Assembly: GCA_026413225.1 (NCBI GenBank)
Contig: CM048553.1
Span: 116,442,690-116,506,689 of the forward strand
Origin: Otis tarda
Lineage: Eukaryota; Chordata; Aves; Otidiformes; Otididae
DNA length: 64,000 nt
Direction: 5' to 3'
Part shown: positions 20,440 through 34,565 of the stretch, piece after piece
How the letters are laid out: each line of letters starts with the position of its first letter
Numbering within the stretch: the stretch's first letter is position 1
Position numbers and translations under genes: made by a program
Notes under the pieces: model-generated
The model's input: only the letters and a program-made list of their open reading frames with translations
Database searches by the model: none
Told to the model about the DNA's origin: nothing

Positions 20440-20700
20440 AGGCACCTTCCCATTTGAATCAGGACTACATTCAAGTCTAGATTGGGTAAGCTATTGCTTT
20501 GTCTAGTGGAGTCTTGGAAGGACATCTACGGGCAATCTGTTTCTCTACTGCCCTAAATTTATAATTGAAGAATTTTTTCCTAATGTCAGTCTGAAGATCC
20601 AAGGCCCTGAATTGTAGCTGTTACTTTTTATCATCTGGCACTAATGAAAACAGCCTAGCTTAGTCCAGCTGGGCTTTGGCTTTTCTCTGTTCACCCTTGA
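20440..20700 (-). mobile_element. Possible old CR1 3'-end fragment
   Basis: Phrases such as TTTTTCCTAATGTCAGTCTG and GCTTTTCTCTGTTCACCCTTG resemble the complement of a CR1 3' region in diverged form. The assignment is weak. Confidence 0.4.
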
Positions 20701-21060
20701 ACACCTAATAAGTGCTGTTGCATTTCTCTTTCATTGCCTGCCTTTGTTTCCACTTTAAGTATGCTCTCTCTTTGCAATTTACTTCTTTAAGAATTTTCTG
20801 CTTAGCCTCCTGTCAAAGTGTCTTATCTTTCTGTAAAACAGGATACTTTGTTCCTGAGTGCTAATAATTGCTCTCATTTTTTAAAATTCTACAGCTGCCC
20901 AAAGAAACTGTGCTCCTCTTCGTAGTCTCCCAGGGGATCTTGGCCAGCAATTTATTAAAGCCTGTGGTCCTAAAGTCTAGAATCCTGACTCTGTTGCTGA
21001 ACCTCTCAGTCTCAGAATCTGGGTTACAGATTCTTTTCCCATCATCTGGTGCAGGCACAG
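20700..21060 (-). pseudogene. Degenerate CR1-like ORF2 linker fragment
   Basis: Minus-strand translation gives RILDFRTTGFNKLLAKIPWE (about 20920-20990) and KERAYLKWKQRQAMKEKC (about 20720-20790). These resemble the linker between endonuclease and reverse transcriptase in CR1 ORF2 (DFRRADF...LL..IPW and K..Y..WKQG in family members). The two pieces are in different frames, so the copy is broken. It is older than the neighbouring CR1. Confidence 0.55.
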
Positions 21061-24000
21061 CAAACCATAGGCTGTGTGGTAGAAAGTTAGTATCTATGAA
21101 ATATACAGTCCAACTTGATAGACAATGATGAAGATTCTTACATTCCTGAGAAGAAAATCAATTGTTAGAGCCTTAAATCTTGCACTAGCGATCCAAAATA
21201 GTATATTTGCTTTCATGTGACAATTTAATTACTACCTCTTTGACACAGCTCACTTCTCATTGAATCATGTAATATCAGGGCTGTTTACCAGAGTATCTGT
21301 CAGTGGTAATCCCACTGTAAGTGACCTTTTGAGGACTATCTTGCTATCTTGTGCTCACACATATGTAGAGATATGGTATAAAAGATGGAATGATTAGACT
21401 GTGCTTTTTGTGGTAGCAAAAGCAAAGTGGTAGCAAAGTGGAACATGGACCATGTTTGATCAGCTTTTGCTTTTGTTACAAACTGGCTGACTACCTAACA
21501 CCTCAGCCTACTGCAGTGTCTACCAATCTAGACCTCTTACTACAGCTGAAGCTCTAAAATCTTTCATTTTAATCTAAGATCTTTTGATGTGCCAGTAAAG
21601 TCACTCTCCATCTTCTTCTGTTCAGTAATGCAGAAAAATTCACAGTCTTGTAAACAAGAATAAACACTCCTGTATATTCTTGCTCTTTTCAGCAGGTATT
21701 GTAAATAATTCAGACTAGCTGTACACTTGCTGAAATGTGCAAAGGCTGAGGTCAAGCTCCAAAATAACATAGGCACTAAGAAGTGAAATTTAGGCTGGAT
21801 GCGAGATGCAGAATTACCCTAAGATAACAGGTAAGAAAACTCCTTTATCTACTTAGAAGTTCTAATAATGAAATCTCTTCTAATAAACTTATACCAAGTG
21901 AGACTATTGGTAGAGACAGACCATAGTTATTGAGAGTGAACAGTCCACCTTCCGCCTCTAGCAGGGCAAGATTTTTGCTTGCTCTCTTTCTTGTCCCATG
22001 ATTCCTGCATTCATATCTGGACAGCAGCCAAGCTCCAATAAGAGGGATAGATTGTACATGATCTACTCTATAATTTGACGGTTAGAGTTCTTTCTTAAGA
22101 ACTGGAAGGACTCTTGGGTTGATAAAATGAACCCAACTCTATTTTCTTGAGCAAATGTTCTAACCATTCTGTTATTACACAGAAGGAAGAAAAGATAACA
22201 CTGTCCTTTTAATTAAAGGAGTACTACTTATTCAGCTACATATCATGTTCCTCAAGACAAAGTATCAGAGTGTGAAATGCCCAGTGTCCATAAAGTTACC
22301 ACACTAAAGGCTGCACTGAGAAGATCCAGAATCCAAAAAAAAAAAAGTGTTCATCATGTTGGTCTTGCTAGTCCCAGACATGGAAACCAACCTCTGCAAA
22401 GTGAGTTCCACATCCACAGTTTGGTGCTTAATTTGGAATAAACTGTTTTACAGTGGCTGGATCCTGTTCCTAATCTGGTGCTAAGTGAATATATCAGTGT
22501 ATATGTACTTCATGGATAGACACCACATTAAGGCTATAAGATTTCCATGAACATCCTTAAGAGTGTTGCTGAGTTTCTACATTTAGACTGATTCTATCTA
22601 AGGGCCAAGTGAGTTGTTTTGTTTATAATAAACCATACCAATTCTTTCAGAGCCACTGCATTGAATGTTGTAAATGTACATAAGGAACGTTAGGCTTTAT
22701 GCAATAATAAAAATCCTTATTAAATGTTGAGAGAAATTAGCAGATATTGCAAACGAATCACTTCCCATTTATGAGTTTTTAAAACTAAATCTGTATTTGA
22801 ATTCTATTCTTATAAATTACTTTAAAATATGAAAATTTTCTAGGATTTTTTAAAGTTAGTTTAACATATCTGACACATTCCAAATTAAGGGCCTTATTCT
22901 CAACTGCACTAAGGCCACTTTATGTTGTTCTAGCACCAATTACAATTATGTGCTCTTCAAAGACCCTATGCACTTGAGAAGAACTATAAAGAGGACTTAA
23001 TATAAATGAGAATTCAGTCATAATATTGTGGGATGAATTGAACTGATCATTTATGAATGGGAATAATTAGCAAAAACACACCTTTGCCTTCTTTGTGTCA
23101 ATCCTTTCATTTTAAACTACAGACCAGCTCCTGTTAATTTTACTTATTTAAATAAGTATTTCCATGTGAGTATCCCCTTCAAATTTGGATTTTTATGTAA
23201 TTATTTTCTAAAGAGATAGAGTGATTTCCATTTGCCATTAAATTTTATCAATAATCTGTGAGTAGAGTGGTGGCTGTGTTTTCAGAGAGCACTTCTCTGA
23301 TATCTGGAAGAAAAAAAAAAATTAGCTCCTCTGCAGTTAAAACTATGATGTTTGCCTAAAGCCTTTCAAGCAGTTTGGAACTTCCTCAGTAATTCTCAAG
23401 GCCTTCCTAGAGCACCACTTGGGCAGGAAAATCCAGTATTATCTTCATTGCCTGCATTGAATTTGATTAAATGATTTTCACTGATTTTAAATTGAGAAGG
23501 GATTTTAATCCTGTGTTCTGTGTTAGCAGTCTGCTTTTCCTCAGGTCTCTTTAAAGTCAATACAGAAAGACAGGTAAGGTGACTCATATGTTAAAGGAGT
23601 TTATTTTGGAACTGTGTTTGTGTGTTGATTGACTACTTGAAGATTTTAAATAAAGAAAATCATCACTTCCTTGATATCTGAGCCTTCTTCTGAGTGTCAG
23701 GGTCAAACTTCTGTAATTATTCATCTAAGTATAGACAAGTTACAAAGTCATCTGTCCTGAAATGAAAGTACATTCTTAATGTGACAATTACAAAGTAGTG
23801 AGAGACATAAATTAAGTGGTAGTTATATAAACACTTACATTAGAATGGCCAAAGACTGAACAGAATGGAAAAATGGTGTTAGAGAGTGAAATATTATTTA
23901 TGTCATACCATAGAATATTTTTTTTTCCTATTCAGAGATGACCATAAAGTAGAGAATATATTATTGCAATGGCTATGCTGGCTGTCCAGTTAAAAAGATT

Positions 24001-24806
24001 AGAAATACTCTAATGAACCAGTCCCAGTCAGAAGATTTAGTATAGTAGAGACAGGCATGGCAAGAGGAAAAATTAGTCCCATAAGAAGACTGAGTTTTGA
24101 CAAATAAGACTTAGGGGCAAAATCTTTGTGGCATAGGCTAATGCAAGACTCTTACTCTCATCCAAATAATTACATTAACATGAAGGTCCTGAAGAAAAAG
24201 CAGCAGTCAAAGCCATAAAGTAGGAGAAATTAAACAGATTGTGTAGCTAGTTCAGCTATATCTTTTCTTTCTCAAATGGATTGTCAGATACTGAGAACAA
24301 AAAGAAAAAAAAAGGTTAACCAGTCTCTTTAGCCATCACTTTGTCATGCTTCTTTCAGGACAATACAAAGATGAAAGGCATTTTTTTTGGTATGACTTTT
24401 GGTCTGATGTAATCTGATTATAGTATAATGGACTTCGGTAAAAAAAATCGGTCTATTGCTGGAAACTAATTTACCATATTATATCTATTCAAGTAAACAA
24501 AATTACATATCTCTAGCAAAGGAAAAAAAAAACAGAATAAGTGAAAATTCATATTGTACCACCTCTGAAGCCAGTATTGGTTGATTCTGTATTCCTTGGA
24601 ATATAGAGCATGCATAGACAAGAATCTACCATATCTGTACATATCATCTTTTGTTTTACATCCTCAGTATAGGTCTCTGTAAAGCTGTAGTTGCGTGGAT
24701 ATTTTCCTCCCAAACCCAATGCACAGAACTTCTGCATATATATCGATTAATTTGTTTCTATTGCTAAACATAAGCAATTCACAGACTACGTCACTACCAT
24801 GCACAG
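21061..24806. other. AT-rich single-copy DNA, no gene seen
   Basis: Only short chance frames and A/T runs are present. No repeat family is recognised. Confidence 0.5.
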
Positions 24807-25246
24807 AGTTCAGTGGAAGGCCACCAAGATGGACAGGGAATGGAGCATTTGTCATGAGAGGAGAAACTGAGGAACTGGGGCTTGTCCAGCCTGAAGACAA
24901 GATGGCTTTGGGTGCACCTAACAGCAGCCTTCCCAGTACCTGTGGGGAGAAGATGAACCCAGTCTCTTCACAGTGGTACATGGCTGGAGGACAAGAGGAA
25001 GAACTCATCAATTGTAACAAAAGAGTTTCAGATTGGATATAAGGAGAAACATTTTGACCAATGAACTGTAAAGTAGTGGTACAGGCAGCTCAGGGAGTCT
25101 ATGAAGTCTCCATCCTTTGAGGTTTTCAAGATCAGACTGGACAAAGCCCTGAATAACCTATTTTGATCCCCTGAATAACTTCACTTGATCCTGTAGCTGA
25201 CCCTGCTTTGAACTGGGAGATAGACTACAGACCCTGAGGTCCCTTC
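24807..25246 (+). mobile_element. CR1 3' fragment, left part, interrupted by an LTR
   Basis: CR1 wording is clear on the plus strand: GGGGCTTGTCCAGCCTGAAG, then AGGAGAAACATTTTGACC, then TCCATCCTTTGAGGTTTTCA, and an end GAGGTCCCTTC. The final bases continue after the LTR, at 26402. Confidence 0.85.
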
Positions 25247-26401
25247 TGTTGTGGTTTTGTTTAGTGAGGGGGAGGCATAAGGTGGTAGCTTCTGTAGGAA
25301 ACTGCTAGAAGTCGCTCCCCTTTGTTCAGTGGACTCGGACGGGCCTAGGGCAGACCCGCTGCTGGCCGAGCTAATTGGTAGCAGAATATTCCGCAATAAC
25401 ACCTCTGTGATAACGTATTTAAGAAAGGGAAAATAATAAAAAAAAAAGGGAGAAGAGAAGATGTGAAGAAGCTGAGCGGGGGCAGAGGGGCAGAGGTGCA
25501 GAGGGGGAGGCGCGGGCCACATGGGCCTTGCAGGCCTCACCCTCTGGCCTCTCGCCAGGTGGCCGACTGGGCCCGACACAGCCCAGCCCAGCTGCAAGAA
25601 GTGGAGAGGAGATGAGACGGATGATGTGAAGAGATTCTGAGAGGCGTCTGCCAGCCTGTTGTGAAGATCTTTTCTTGTGAAAGGAACAGCTGCAGATGCC
25701 AAGGTCAGTGAAGAAGGAGGGGGAGGAGTAATGCACCTCCTGGCCAAGATTCCCCTGCAGCCTGTGATGACGACCATGGTGGAGCAGGTTGTCCCCCTGC
25801 AGCCCATGGAGGTCCACAGAGGAGAAGAGATCCACCTGGAGCCCATGAAGGACCCCACATTAGGGGAGGTGGATGCCTGAAGGTGGCTGTGGCCCATCGA
25901 GGGCCCACTGGGGCAGCCACTCTGGAGAGACTGCACCCCGTGGAAGAGATGACTCACGCCGGAGCAGTTTCACGAAGGACTGTGGTGTATGGGTGGGACC
26001 CCACGATGGAGCAGAGGAGGAATGTGAGGAGTTCTTCCCCCGACGATGAAGCAGCGGCGTGAAAAAACACGTGATGAACTGACCGCGACCCTCATTCCCT
26101 CTTCCCCTGCTATGCCGCTCAGGAGAAGGAAGGTAGTAGAGATAATGTTAAGCTTGGGAAGAGGTGGGGGGAGGTTATCTTGTTCTCTGTCTCATTATCC
26201 TGCTGTTTGTAGTAATAAATGAATAGTTTTCCCCAAGTCAAGTCTGTTTTGCCCATAACAATGACTTTAAGGATTTCTCCCTGTCCTTATCTCAAACCTC
26301 GAGCCGTTTTTCTTATATTATCTCTCCCTATTCTCTTGAAGGGTGGGGGGAATGAGAGAGAGACTGCGTAGTCTGGTCCTGATGGGGGCTGAACTACAAC
26401 A
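25247..26401 (+). mobile_element. Solo LTR, non-autonomous element family
   Basis: This 1155-bp LTR starts TGTTGTGGTTTTG and ends GGGCTGAACTACAACA. It carries the family TATA-like box (ACGTATTTAAG near 25395), the 39-42-bp degenerate repeats and AATAAA near 26214. The perfect duplication CCTTC (25242-25246, 26402-26406) shows insertion into the end of a CR1. Its many differences from the 2253 copy make it older. Confidence 0.93.
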
Positions 26402-26424
26402 CCTTCCAAGCTGAATTATCTTAT
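26402..26424 (+). mobile_element. CR1 3' end, right part
   Basis: CCTTCCAAGCTGAATTATC is the continuation of the CR1 whose left part ends GAGGTCCCTTC at 25246. Confidence 0.7.
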
Positions 26425-29400
26425 AAACCTATAGCAAGCTACATGTGCTATAAATCAACATAAAAAGTTGTGTTAAAACGTAACTGTAGAACGCCCATCA
26501 GTAAAATCATCTGTATTCATAAAGAAGATAACATTCATCTTTCATGGAATAACAAAATATTGTCCACATTCTTTCCATTGTATAAAATTAGCTCTTTATA
26601 TTTATGTTCCTGTGTCTACTAAGAGAGTAAAAGAAATTTGGAGGAGGTTTGTCTTCTGGTCTGCCACTGCAATTTAGCCTGAACTCTGCCATCTGTACGT
26701 TGCAGTGTGAATGCTCACTTGTGCTTACTAACACTGAAAAGAAGAATTACATTCTAATGGAAACTTGGCTTAGCCAGTTTTCCAAACCACTCAAGGGTGA
26801 ATAGCTACAATTAGCAAAGGATTGGGGGTTTTTGCTACTTTTTTTTTTTAATTTCTGTTCAAGCAAAAAACTGTGAGAAAGATCTTACAGACAATAAATT
26901 CATTTGGAACTCATACATAAAATAAGCCTAGAGAGAACTGTAAGATTTAACTTAAAATGGCCAACTATAACCAGATATTTGTATACCCAGAAAATTTTAT
27001 GTGTACTTGTATATCTAATACTTAATGCTTATGTACATAGATATCTATTAAATAGAAATTTGTTGATTTATATTCTTATATTCCCACATTGAACCACTTG
27101 ATGTGTAATTTTCCACTGTATGTCCTCATTACCCTGAAATACAAAACAGAACTTTTATTCTCTTATTACTGTTTGATGTTTGGTAAAGCTGGTGAGGAAA
27201 CTTCTCAGGTATAATTCTGATATCCAGCTTCACCAAAACTAAATCCTTCTCCAGAATCCTTACAGGTTTAAATATGGTTCACACTTTGCAATATAGATAG
27301 TGAGATTATCAAAAGGTAACAAGGAATTGATGAGGCCAAAATTAATGTATCTATCCCTCACTTTTCACAGCTTCTCCTCCTCACTACTCAACAGTTTCTT
27401 TATTCCTCAGGCGATCCCTTCAAGCAGACTAAAATAGTTGTTATATTTAAAACAGGAAATATCTCAAATAATTGTTTTCCTCTTCTCTGAAATATGAAAA
27501 TTCCCTTCTTAAAAATGTGTCTATAACTGGCTAAGCAGAAGTGTTTCAGTCCTAGTGTCAACATTTTAGGTAAAACATTTTAGCTAAAAGCTACTTTAAA
27601 CAGGATAATGAATCTCTACTGTGCTGGGGAAGATTTATCCTTTTCAGAAATGGAGATTCATTGAATTTGTTATCCCTTTTGGGGCTCATGAGGCTGGACT
27701 TTATGACTATGACATAGTTATGAACAGAAAATACATTTTTCTCTTTCTGAGTTTTGTGCAGAGGTCTCAAGGTAACTAAAGTCCCTAGCTTTAAAAATTG
27801 ATGCAAATGAAAAAAAAAAAACTTTCAATTAAGAAATAGAAAACTCTCTCCAGAAATTCTAAAATCTTTTTTTGTAACATAGGTAGTATATTCAGACACA
27901 TAATGACACCTTGCAATTGCAAAGCTCTCTTGTCACTTTTTTAATGACTTGCATAAGTAATTTGAAGCTTTCTTACTCAACAACAAACTGATATTCCCAA
28001 ATCACCATCTTTCAAATTCCCTCTGAAATTTGGCAGAGACTTCCGTGATTTTTAGATTGGGCAAGCTATGGTGTTATAAACAGATCAGATCATTCACTGT
28101 TTTTGCTGTATGCATGTGTAACTGTGGGATTTCTTTGGAGTCATTTTGATTGACAGGAGTATGGAATAGAGAACCATGTCCAGATGCACAGTTTCTGAGG
28201 TTGAAGTAAAAAGAAAACATCTATCTTTTTGTAATAAAGGCATCATTTTGCCACAGGCAGCATCATAAGGGAGATTTAAAGGTGAGTGAATATCTCAGTT
28301 TCAAAACAAATACTGTAAAGGCTATGACTTCAGTCCTTTAATTTGTCCCTTTTGTATTCCTTTTCCATTCTACAACAAACTTTTAACAGTCAAGTTTTAA
28401 ATTAACAAAAATTGAAGGTAATATTGTGGAAATACTTTCACCACAGTGGAGCTAGTAGGCACAGCCATGATACAAAGTGCATTTACTTTAATGTTATGAA
28501 GAGTCCTCCTGTTCTTCCCCTGCTCTACCATAAAAAAAAGAGTCAGTAAGCTGTGGAAAATGTTGTGCAGACTATTAAAATCCCTATGTATTCCATAACA
28601 TTATTATATATTAAAGCTATTTCCTCTGGAAACTTAATAAAAGCTGGCACTACAGCTTAGTCAGAGTGTTGAAAGTGACCTGTTTTATATGTGATGACAT
28701 TAGAGGGAAAGCTAATAGAAGCTTAGATTGTGTCACTGTATAATCTTTAAATATAGACCTAATTTGGCTGGTAATTAACCCTGGACTATTATGTTGTGGG
28801 CAGCCCAGGGGAATAAAAAAAAAAAAAAACCAAAGAACAACAACTTGCAGTGACTGAAAAAAGGAGGCGGAGGCACAGAATATAAAAATTCAGGTGAATA
28901 GCAATCAAGACACAGTTGACCAGTTTGGATTGGTACTTAAAAACCTTTGCCTCTGCTGCCTTACCCAACACATGCTGAAAGAGCAAGCTGCTGAAGTCTG
29001 CTGCAGTGCCATTATCATCTGTTCATTTTATTTCCATTGCCAATTATCCTTAATTATTGGAAACTTTTTTTTCAACGTATAATGACTTCTGAAATGTTAG
29101 CATGCTCATTAAATTGAAGCTCTAGCCCAAGAAATAGATTTTGATAAGCTACGTTATGTTATAGACCTGCATTTTCAAGTACTCCATCCTCTGTTAACTT
29201 CAAGTCCATCCTTGCACAACATTTTCCAAGATATATTTACATATTTATTTATTTTTACAGGAGAAAGAAACAGAAGGCCAGATTTTCTTGTTGAAAGCTA
29301 ACATAATTAGTATAAAAAGACAGACATGATCTGAATTGCTAGTAGATAAGGAATAAATGCGGGCAAATATTATTTCTGTAAGGACGGATGATATCATTGG

Positions 29401-32400
29401 AGCAAATGCAACAAGGGGCTGCAATTCTCTTGGACCCCATTGAAAGGCAGAAAGAAATTTCCTCAGACTCATTCCAGCCCACTGTACATCCAGTCATATG
29501 TACTGGGTGCTATCCCAGGGACCATCTTGAAACCTAGTTGTGCGAGCTGTAAAAAGAACGAGGACAGAGCTGTCTTTGTGCCACATCTAGAGAGTGTGAT
29601 CTTGCCTGATACTCATGTGGATTTCATATCTCTGCTGTTGCACACTCTCAAAAAAAGCTAGGGGACATCTGGTTCAGAGTGGGTCTATTTTAGGCACAGA
29701 AAAGCCTGAAAAAAAACACGTAGGGAATTTGTCAGGAACTCCAGAAAAAAAATAGCATATGTAAAAGAGAAAATAAAAAGGGGAAATTCTTCAAGTTTTT
29801 TTTTATGCGAGTCACCCTACTGACACCACTATCAGGCCTGGGGAGAGCGAATGTGCCTTCCACATCAGAAATATCTGTTAGTGCAATGTATGTGCCCTGG
29901 CCTATCTTTTGTGACTTCCTTGTTGTCTTCTGACAACACCCATGATTTGCATCTCCTCTGATGACAGATTATTTTGCCAAAAATATCTAATTAAAATAAA
30001 AGCAAATAACTGACAAGATGTGCATGTAAGTGTGCATATCACTGTGCTTGAGAACATAGCTCTTTCCTTTCTCTTTCCCTATCAATCTTTTTTTTTTCAT
30101 TTTTTTTCTCTTTCATAATTATGAGATCTTAGGAAGAAAAAAGAAGGGCTTTTTTTAAGTTGTTTTAAACAACCTCTCTGCCCTTACTGCACAAACACAC
30201 ACATATAACATCATAGGAACAAACACAAATGTTTAGCTCACAATTCTAATTTCTTTTAGGTTTAACTGTGTTGCTAGCTCTGTATTTCCTTGTTAGGCAC
30301 TAGGAGACTCATGACAGACAGAGGTTTAAAGTGTAGTCTGATCTTTAAGGGTTTTTTTTTAAGGTAGTCTTCCTGTTCTAGACATTTCTGTCACACCATC
30401 CAGTAGCAGTATAAAAGAACAAGAATCATAATTTCCAAAATGAGACAGGAGAACTAATAGCCTATATAATTTATTGCTGATAATTTTTTATCTGGATTGA
30501 AAGCTGTATTGGTAAAATTGGGTTAATAATAGGGTTTTTTTCCATGTAACTTTACAAATTGTGTATATGTAAATGCTTTGAGATTTTACACATTCAGACA
30601 AACTCCTTCAAAGAGTTTTTTCTTTTATTTTATTTTGGTTTTGACAACATGTGAGATACTAGCAAGAAAGCTGTCATCCTATTGTTATTTCCACAGAGCA
30701 CTGTTGGTGGATGAAACTCGGTTATTGCTCTAGTTCTGAGGTACCAGAAAAAAAACATCTTTAGGAGTCAGGCAGATGCAATATGCAGAAAAGACCATTT
30801 TATGAAGTCAAAAAGCTTTAATGAGAACTGTGAGGATCTCCTTTATAACCCTTTAGTCATCAGACAGAATTGCTACTGCATTCTAGTAGAGAAAACTTAC
30901 AGAGGTACCTTATTAACTCTCTGTCTGTCCTGACACCCACACCTCTCATGAACTGGGTATGTTCCTGCTTCTGAGGACCCTCTCTATGGCTTTACCAGGG
31001 ACAATACTTCAATTCCAGATCAAATAAAATTCATTTTTCACTAATAAATATTACATATACATGTTTTGAGATTAAATCCATGCCTGTCAACCTCCTCACA
31101 TCCTTGTGGCAAACAACACTGACATCAGAGTCAGAATGACTCTGACAAAAGTGATTATCATGGTGTTTTTCAGCTGATCTGCAACATGAAGCACTAGTGA
31201 ACTCCTAACTTACCGGGGTACACAGTGCTCACAAGAATGCCAGCTCAGTTTTGCAGAACCATAGGATTTGGAAAAGGTTCAGAGAACTGTTTGAACTCTT
31301 GGGTGTTCATGCAGAACAAACTAAGCTGCCTGGTCATTTAGCTGTGCACAACACTAATCATCACTAGCAGTAAAATCTCTGCAATCAAAAGCTGGCTGAC
31401 AATTTTGTTGATAATATGCAAGGCAGAGTGCAATTCAGCTTGCTCTTTAACAGTTACATTGGCTGTGCTAAACTGACAGTAATAACAACTTGTTTTTGTC
31501 AGTAAACTAAGCAGATATTATTAGGACAACACATGGGGTAAATTTCTATAGAGATGCATAGGGTTTTATCCATGCTTTTGTCATTAAAGTCAATATAAAC
31601 TGGGCAGCTGAAACCCCAGGTAACTCTGGCAATTTATACCACAGGGAGAAGATAAGTGAACTAATAAAATGCTTTTTTTTTCCTTTGAAATTCAGTACTC
31701 AGTAAAGTCGCTAGACTAGCAGCCTTGCAAAACAGAAGTTCTTTGCTGTATTTATCCACGCTACAGGTACAGCATAAGTAGCAGCAATATGGATTTCTTT
31801 CTCCTGCTGTACCAAAGTGTTACATATTTTTTCAATGGCACTCATTATCACCACCATGATCTGGAGCACTATTTGTAAAACGTATGAGTTCAGTCTTCCC
31901 TCCTGCTCATTAGCAGCAGTCATTCCTATGCCTAGCTCACCTAGAAATGAGCAGGGTTTCTTTCTGCTTCTACAGGCAGTCATGTGAGCCTGTTATACAA
32001 CCCTTATGCAAACTATTGATTTGTTATCACACTAATAGACTCACTGAAGTCAGCTGCAAGCCTCAGCTGTTTATTGTCATTGCCTGAATATTATTTCTTC
32101 TTATGAGGTGCTAGACATTCCTTGCTCTGAATAACTGAGGATGCAAAGGGCTAAAGAAATTATTTTTATAGCTGTTCTTGATTAAATAAGAACCACCTCC
32201 AGGCTATACTTTCTCCTATCCTTCCCTATACAATTGCTCCTTTTCTTTCCCCGTTAAGTACCCAGCTAAGCAGAAGAAATAAATTAAAATTTCTAATCTT
32301 AGATTTATGAAAAAGTGAAAAAAAAAACGTTTTGGACATTGAATTTCCTTCATATTTTACATACTCCCTCCACCAAAATCCTTTCCTATGTCTGCTTGCT

Positions 32401-34149
32401 TGTTTGGAAGGATCATTAACTTACACTGATGGAGGTGCTCCTCCAAATGTAAAAGGAACTTCCAGGTTTTCAGTGAGCTCTGAACTAGGAAAAAAGTGTA
32501 CCCTTTTAGAAAAAAAAAAGTGTCCTGGATCTTCTGAGCTGCAGTTATCCTCAGATTTTTCAGCCTCTCGTGATGCTAGAAGGAAGTAGCTTAAAACATC
32601 TATTACCTAGTCAATTGCAAAAGCCCTCCATGGAGAATAGCCTTCCCTACATTCTAATTAGGGTAGGTCATGATCTATAGATGCATGGGATGAAAGGCTG
32701 GAGAGATATCACTACTCCTACAACAAGACTTATCTTAATGAAATGGATAGGTAGTAATTTTCATAGTAGGAGCCTGGACAAATTATAGCAGTGAAAATAT
32801 GGGGAGAAAGGAAAATAAAGCGTATTCACTTAAAAGACGTTATCTATTTGAAGACTTAACTTTTAAAAAAGGTAAATTTTGCGTTTCAAAAATACTAATT
32901 TTCAATGTTTCCTTCCTGTGTTTTGTTCATCTCTTTGATACATAATTGAGTTTGAACACCTTGAAAAAACTCAAGACCTGTGGTTGAGCCAGCCATTCAG
33001 ATCATCATAGTTTGCACCTTTGTAACAGGGTGATTAAGGAGTAACTACAGAAGGATTAAGTATATTTTTCTGCTCTGGCTGCTTTATATGTATATCAGGC
33101 AGTGAAAAAGAGTTGCTGAGAAATAACTGTACAGCTTTTATTCAAAGCAGGTATTCCCAGTCACTAACAGCCCAAAGAATTCTGTAACCAGGGGATGATA
33201 GCAGGTGGTAATTACAATTTGAGACAACTGAACTTTAGGAGTATTTTTCATAGTTCACCAAGAAAACCTTTGACAAATTATTTTCTGTAAGACAGTTCAA
33301 AATTTGCGTAAACACAAATTTTACACAAATAAATTTTATTTTCTCAGTATTGTTGGTTTTTTTTTTCCAAAACCAAAGATATTAATAATAACATTTTGAC
33401 CTTAAGGAATATGTTGGTCACTTTAAAATATCCTTTGTGGTTTTTCCTGAATATAGAAATATTCACCTGTAGAATTATTCACAGCAAGTTATAACTTGCT
33501 GTCCTTTGCTTCAGAACACTCATTGAAAAGACTGTGTCTCAATGATGAGTAGTATGATCCTTGTAATAAGAAAGGTTATACATGCTTGTTAGGCTTTCAT
33601 AATGTTTTCTATTCTTATCTACCCTTTCCGTCACTCACAATTTAGTTGTTGAAGGTTTTGGGCTTTTATTTTTTATCTTGAATTTCTGCCTCAGAGTGAA
33701 TTCTTTATGCTTTGGAAGGAAGAGCAGTTCTGCTCTTTCTAGTAAAAAAAAAAAAAAAAGAGGATTATTTAAAAGAATTATTTAAAAGAAATAAATAATT
33801 TCATATTTTTTAAACAGTTCTATAACTAACTTGGCTCGAATTTGGAAGTTAGAGTTGTCCATGGTGAGAGTGTCCACTAGTAGACATTAACTTGAATAAA
33901 AATTGTTTTGGTTAAGTTGTAAATCTGTGGAAATAGTGTCTCAAGTCCAGTTGACTAAGTCCATAATCTATATTCAAGGAATGATTCTTTGTGCTTGCAG
34001 TCATATATCTGACTTACATACTAATGAGCACTTTAATAAAATTTGTAGCAGCAAATATTTAGACTTAGCTTTGACTGGATGGAAGACCTACTGTGGCTTT
34101 ATAAGGTGTGATAAGTGAGTGAAGATGAAGGTAGAGAGGACTGATATGA
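26425..34149. other. AT-rich single-copy DNA, no gene seen
   Basis: About 7.7 kb with short chance frames only. The frame at 29440-29661 lies in a less AT-rich patch, but its translation is not recognised. A small duplication TTATTTAAAAGAA occurs at about 33767-33790. Confidence 0.5.
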
Positions 34150-34565
34150 GTCCTCATATCTGTCATCTGAGGAGAGGCTGAAAGCTGGCACTGTTCAGCC
34201 TGAATAAGAGAAGGCTTAGAGGAGATCTTATAAATGTTTATAAATATTTGAAGGGAGGGTGTAAAGAAGATGAAGCCAGGCACTTTTCAGTGGCACCCAG
34301 TGACAGGACCAGAGGCAATGGGCACAAACTGAAAAACCGGAGGTTCTGTCTGAACATCACTAAACTCTTTTTTACTGTGAGGGTAACTGAACACTGACAC
34401 AAGTTGTACAGAGACATTGTGGATGCTCCCTCCTTTAAAATATTCAAAAGCTGTCTGAACATGATCCTGGGCGATTGGCTGTAGGTGGCTCTGCTTGAGC
34501 AGGAGGGTTGGACCAGGGGTCCCTTCTGACCTCAGCCACTTTGTGATTCTGTGAGTCTGTGACAT
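34150..34565 (+). mobile_element. CR1 3' fragment
   Basis: Diverged CR1 wording includes GAGGAGAGGCTGAAAGC, TTCAGCCTGAATAAGAGAAG, TTTTACTGTGAGGGT and GGTCCCTTCTGACCTCAGCC, ending in TGTGATTCTGTGAGTCTGTG. Confidence 0.88.
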
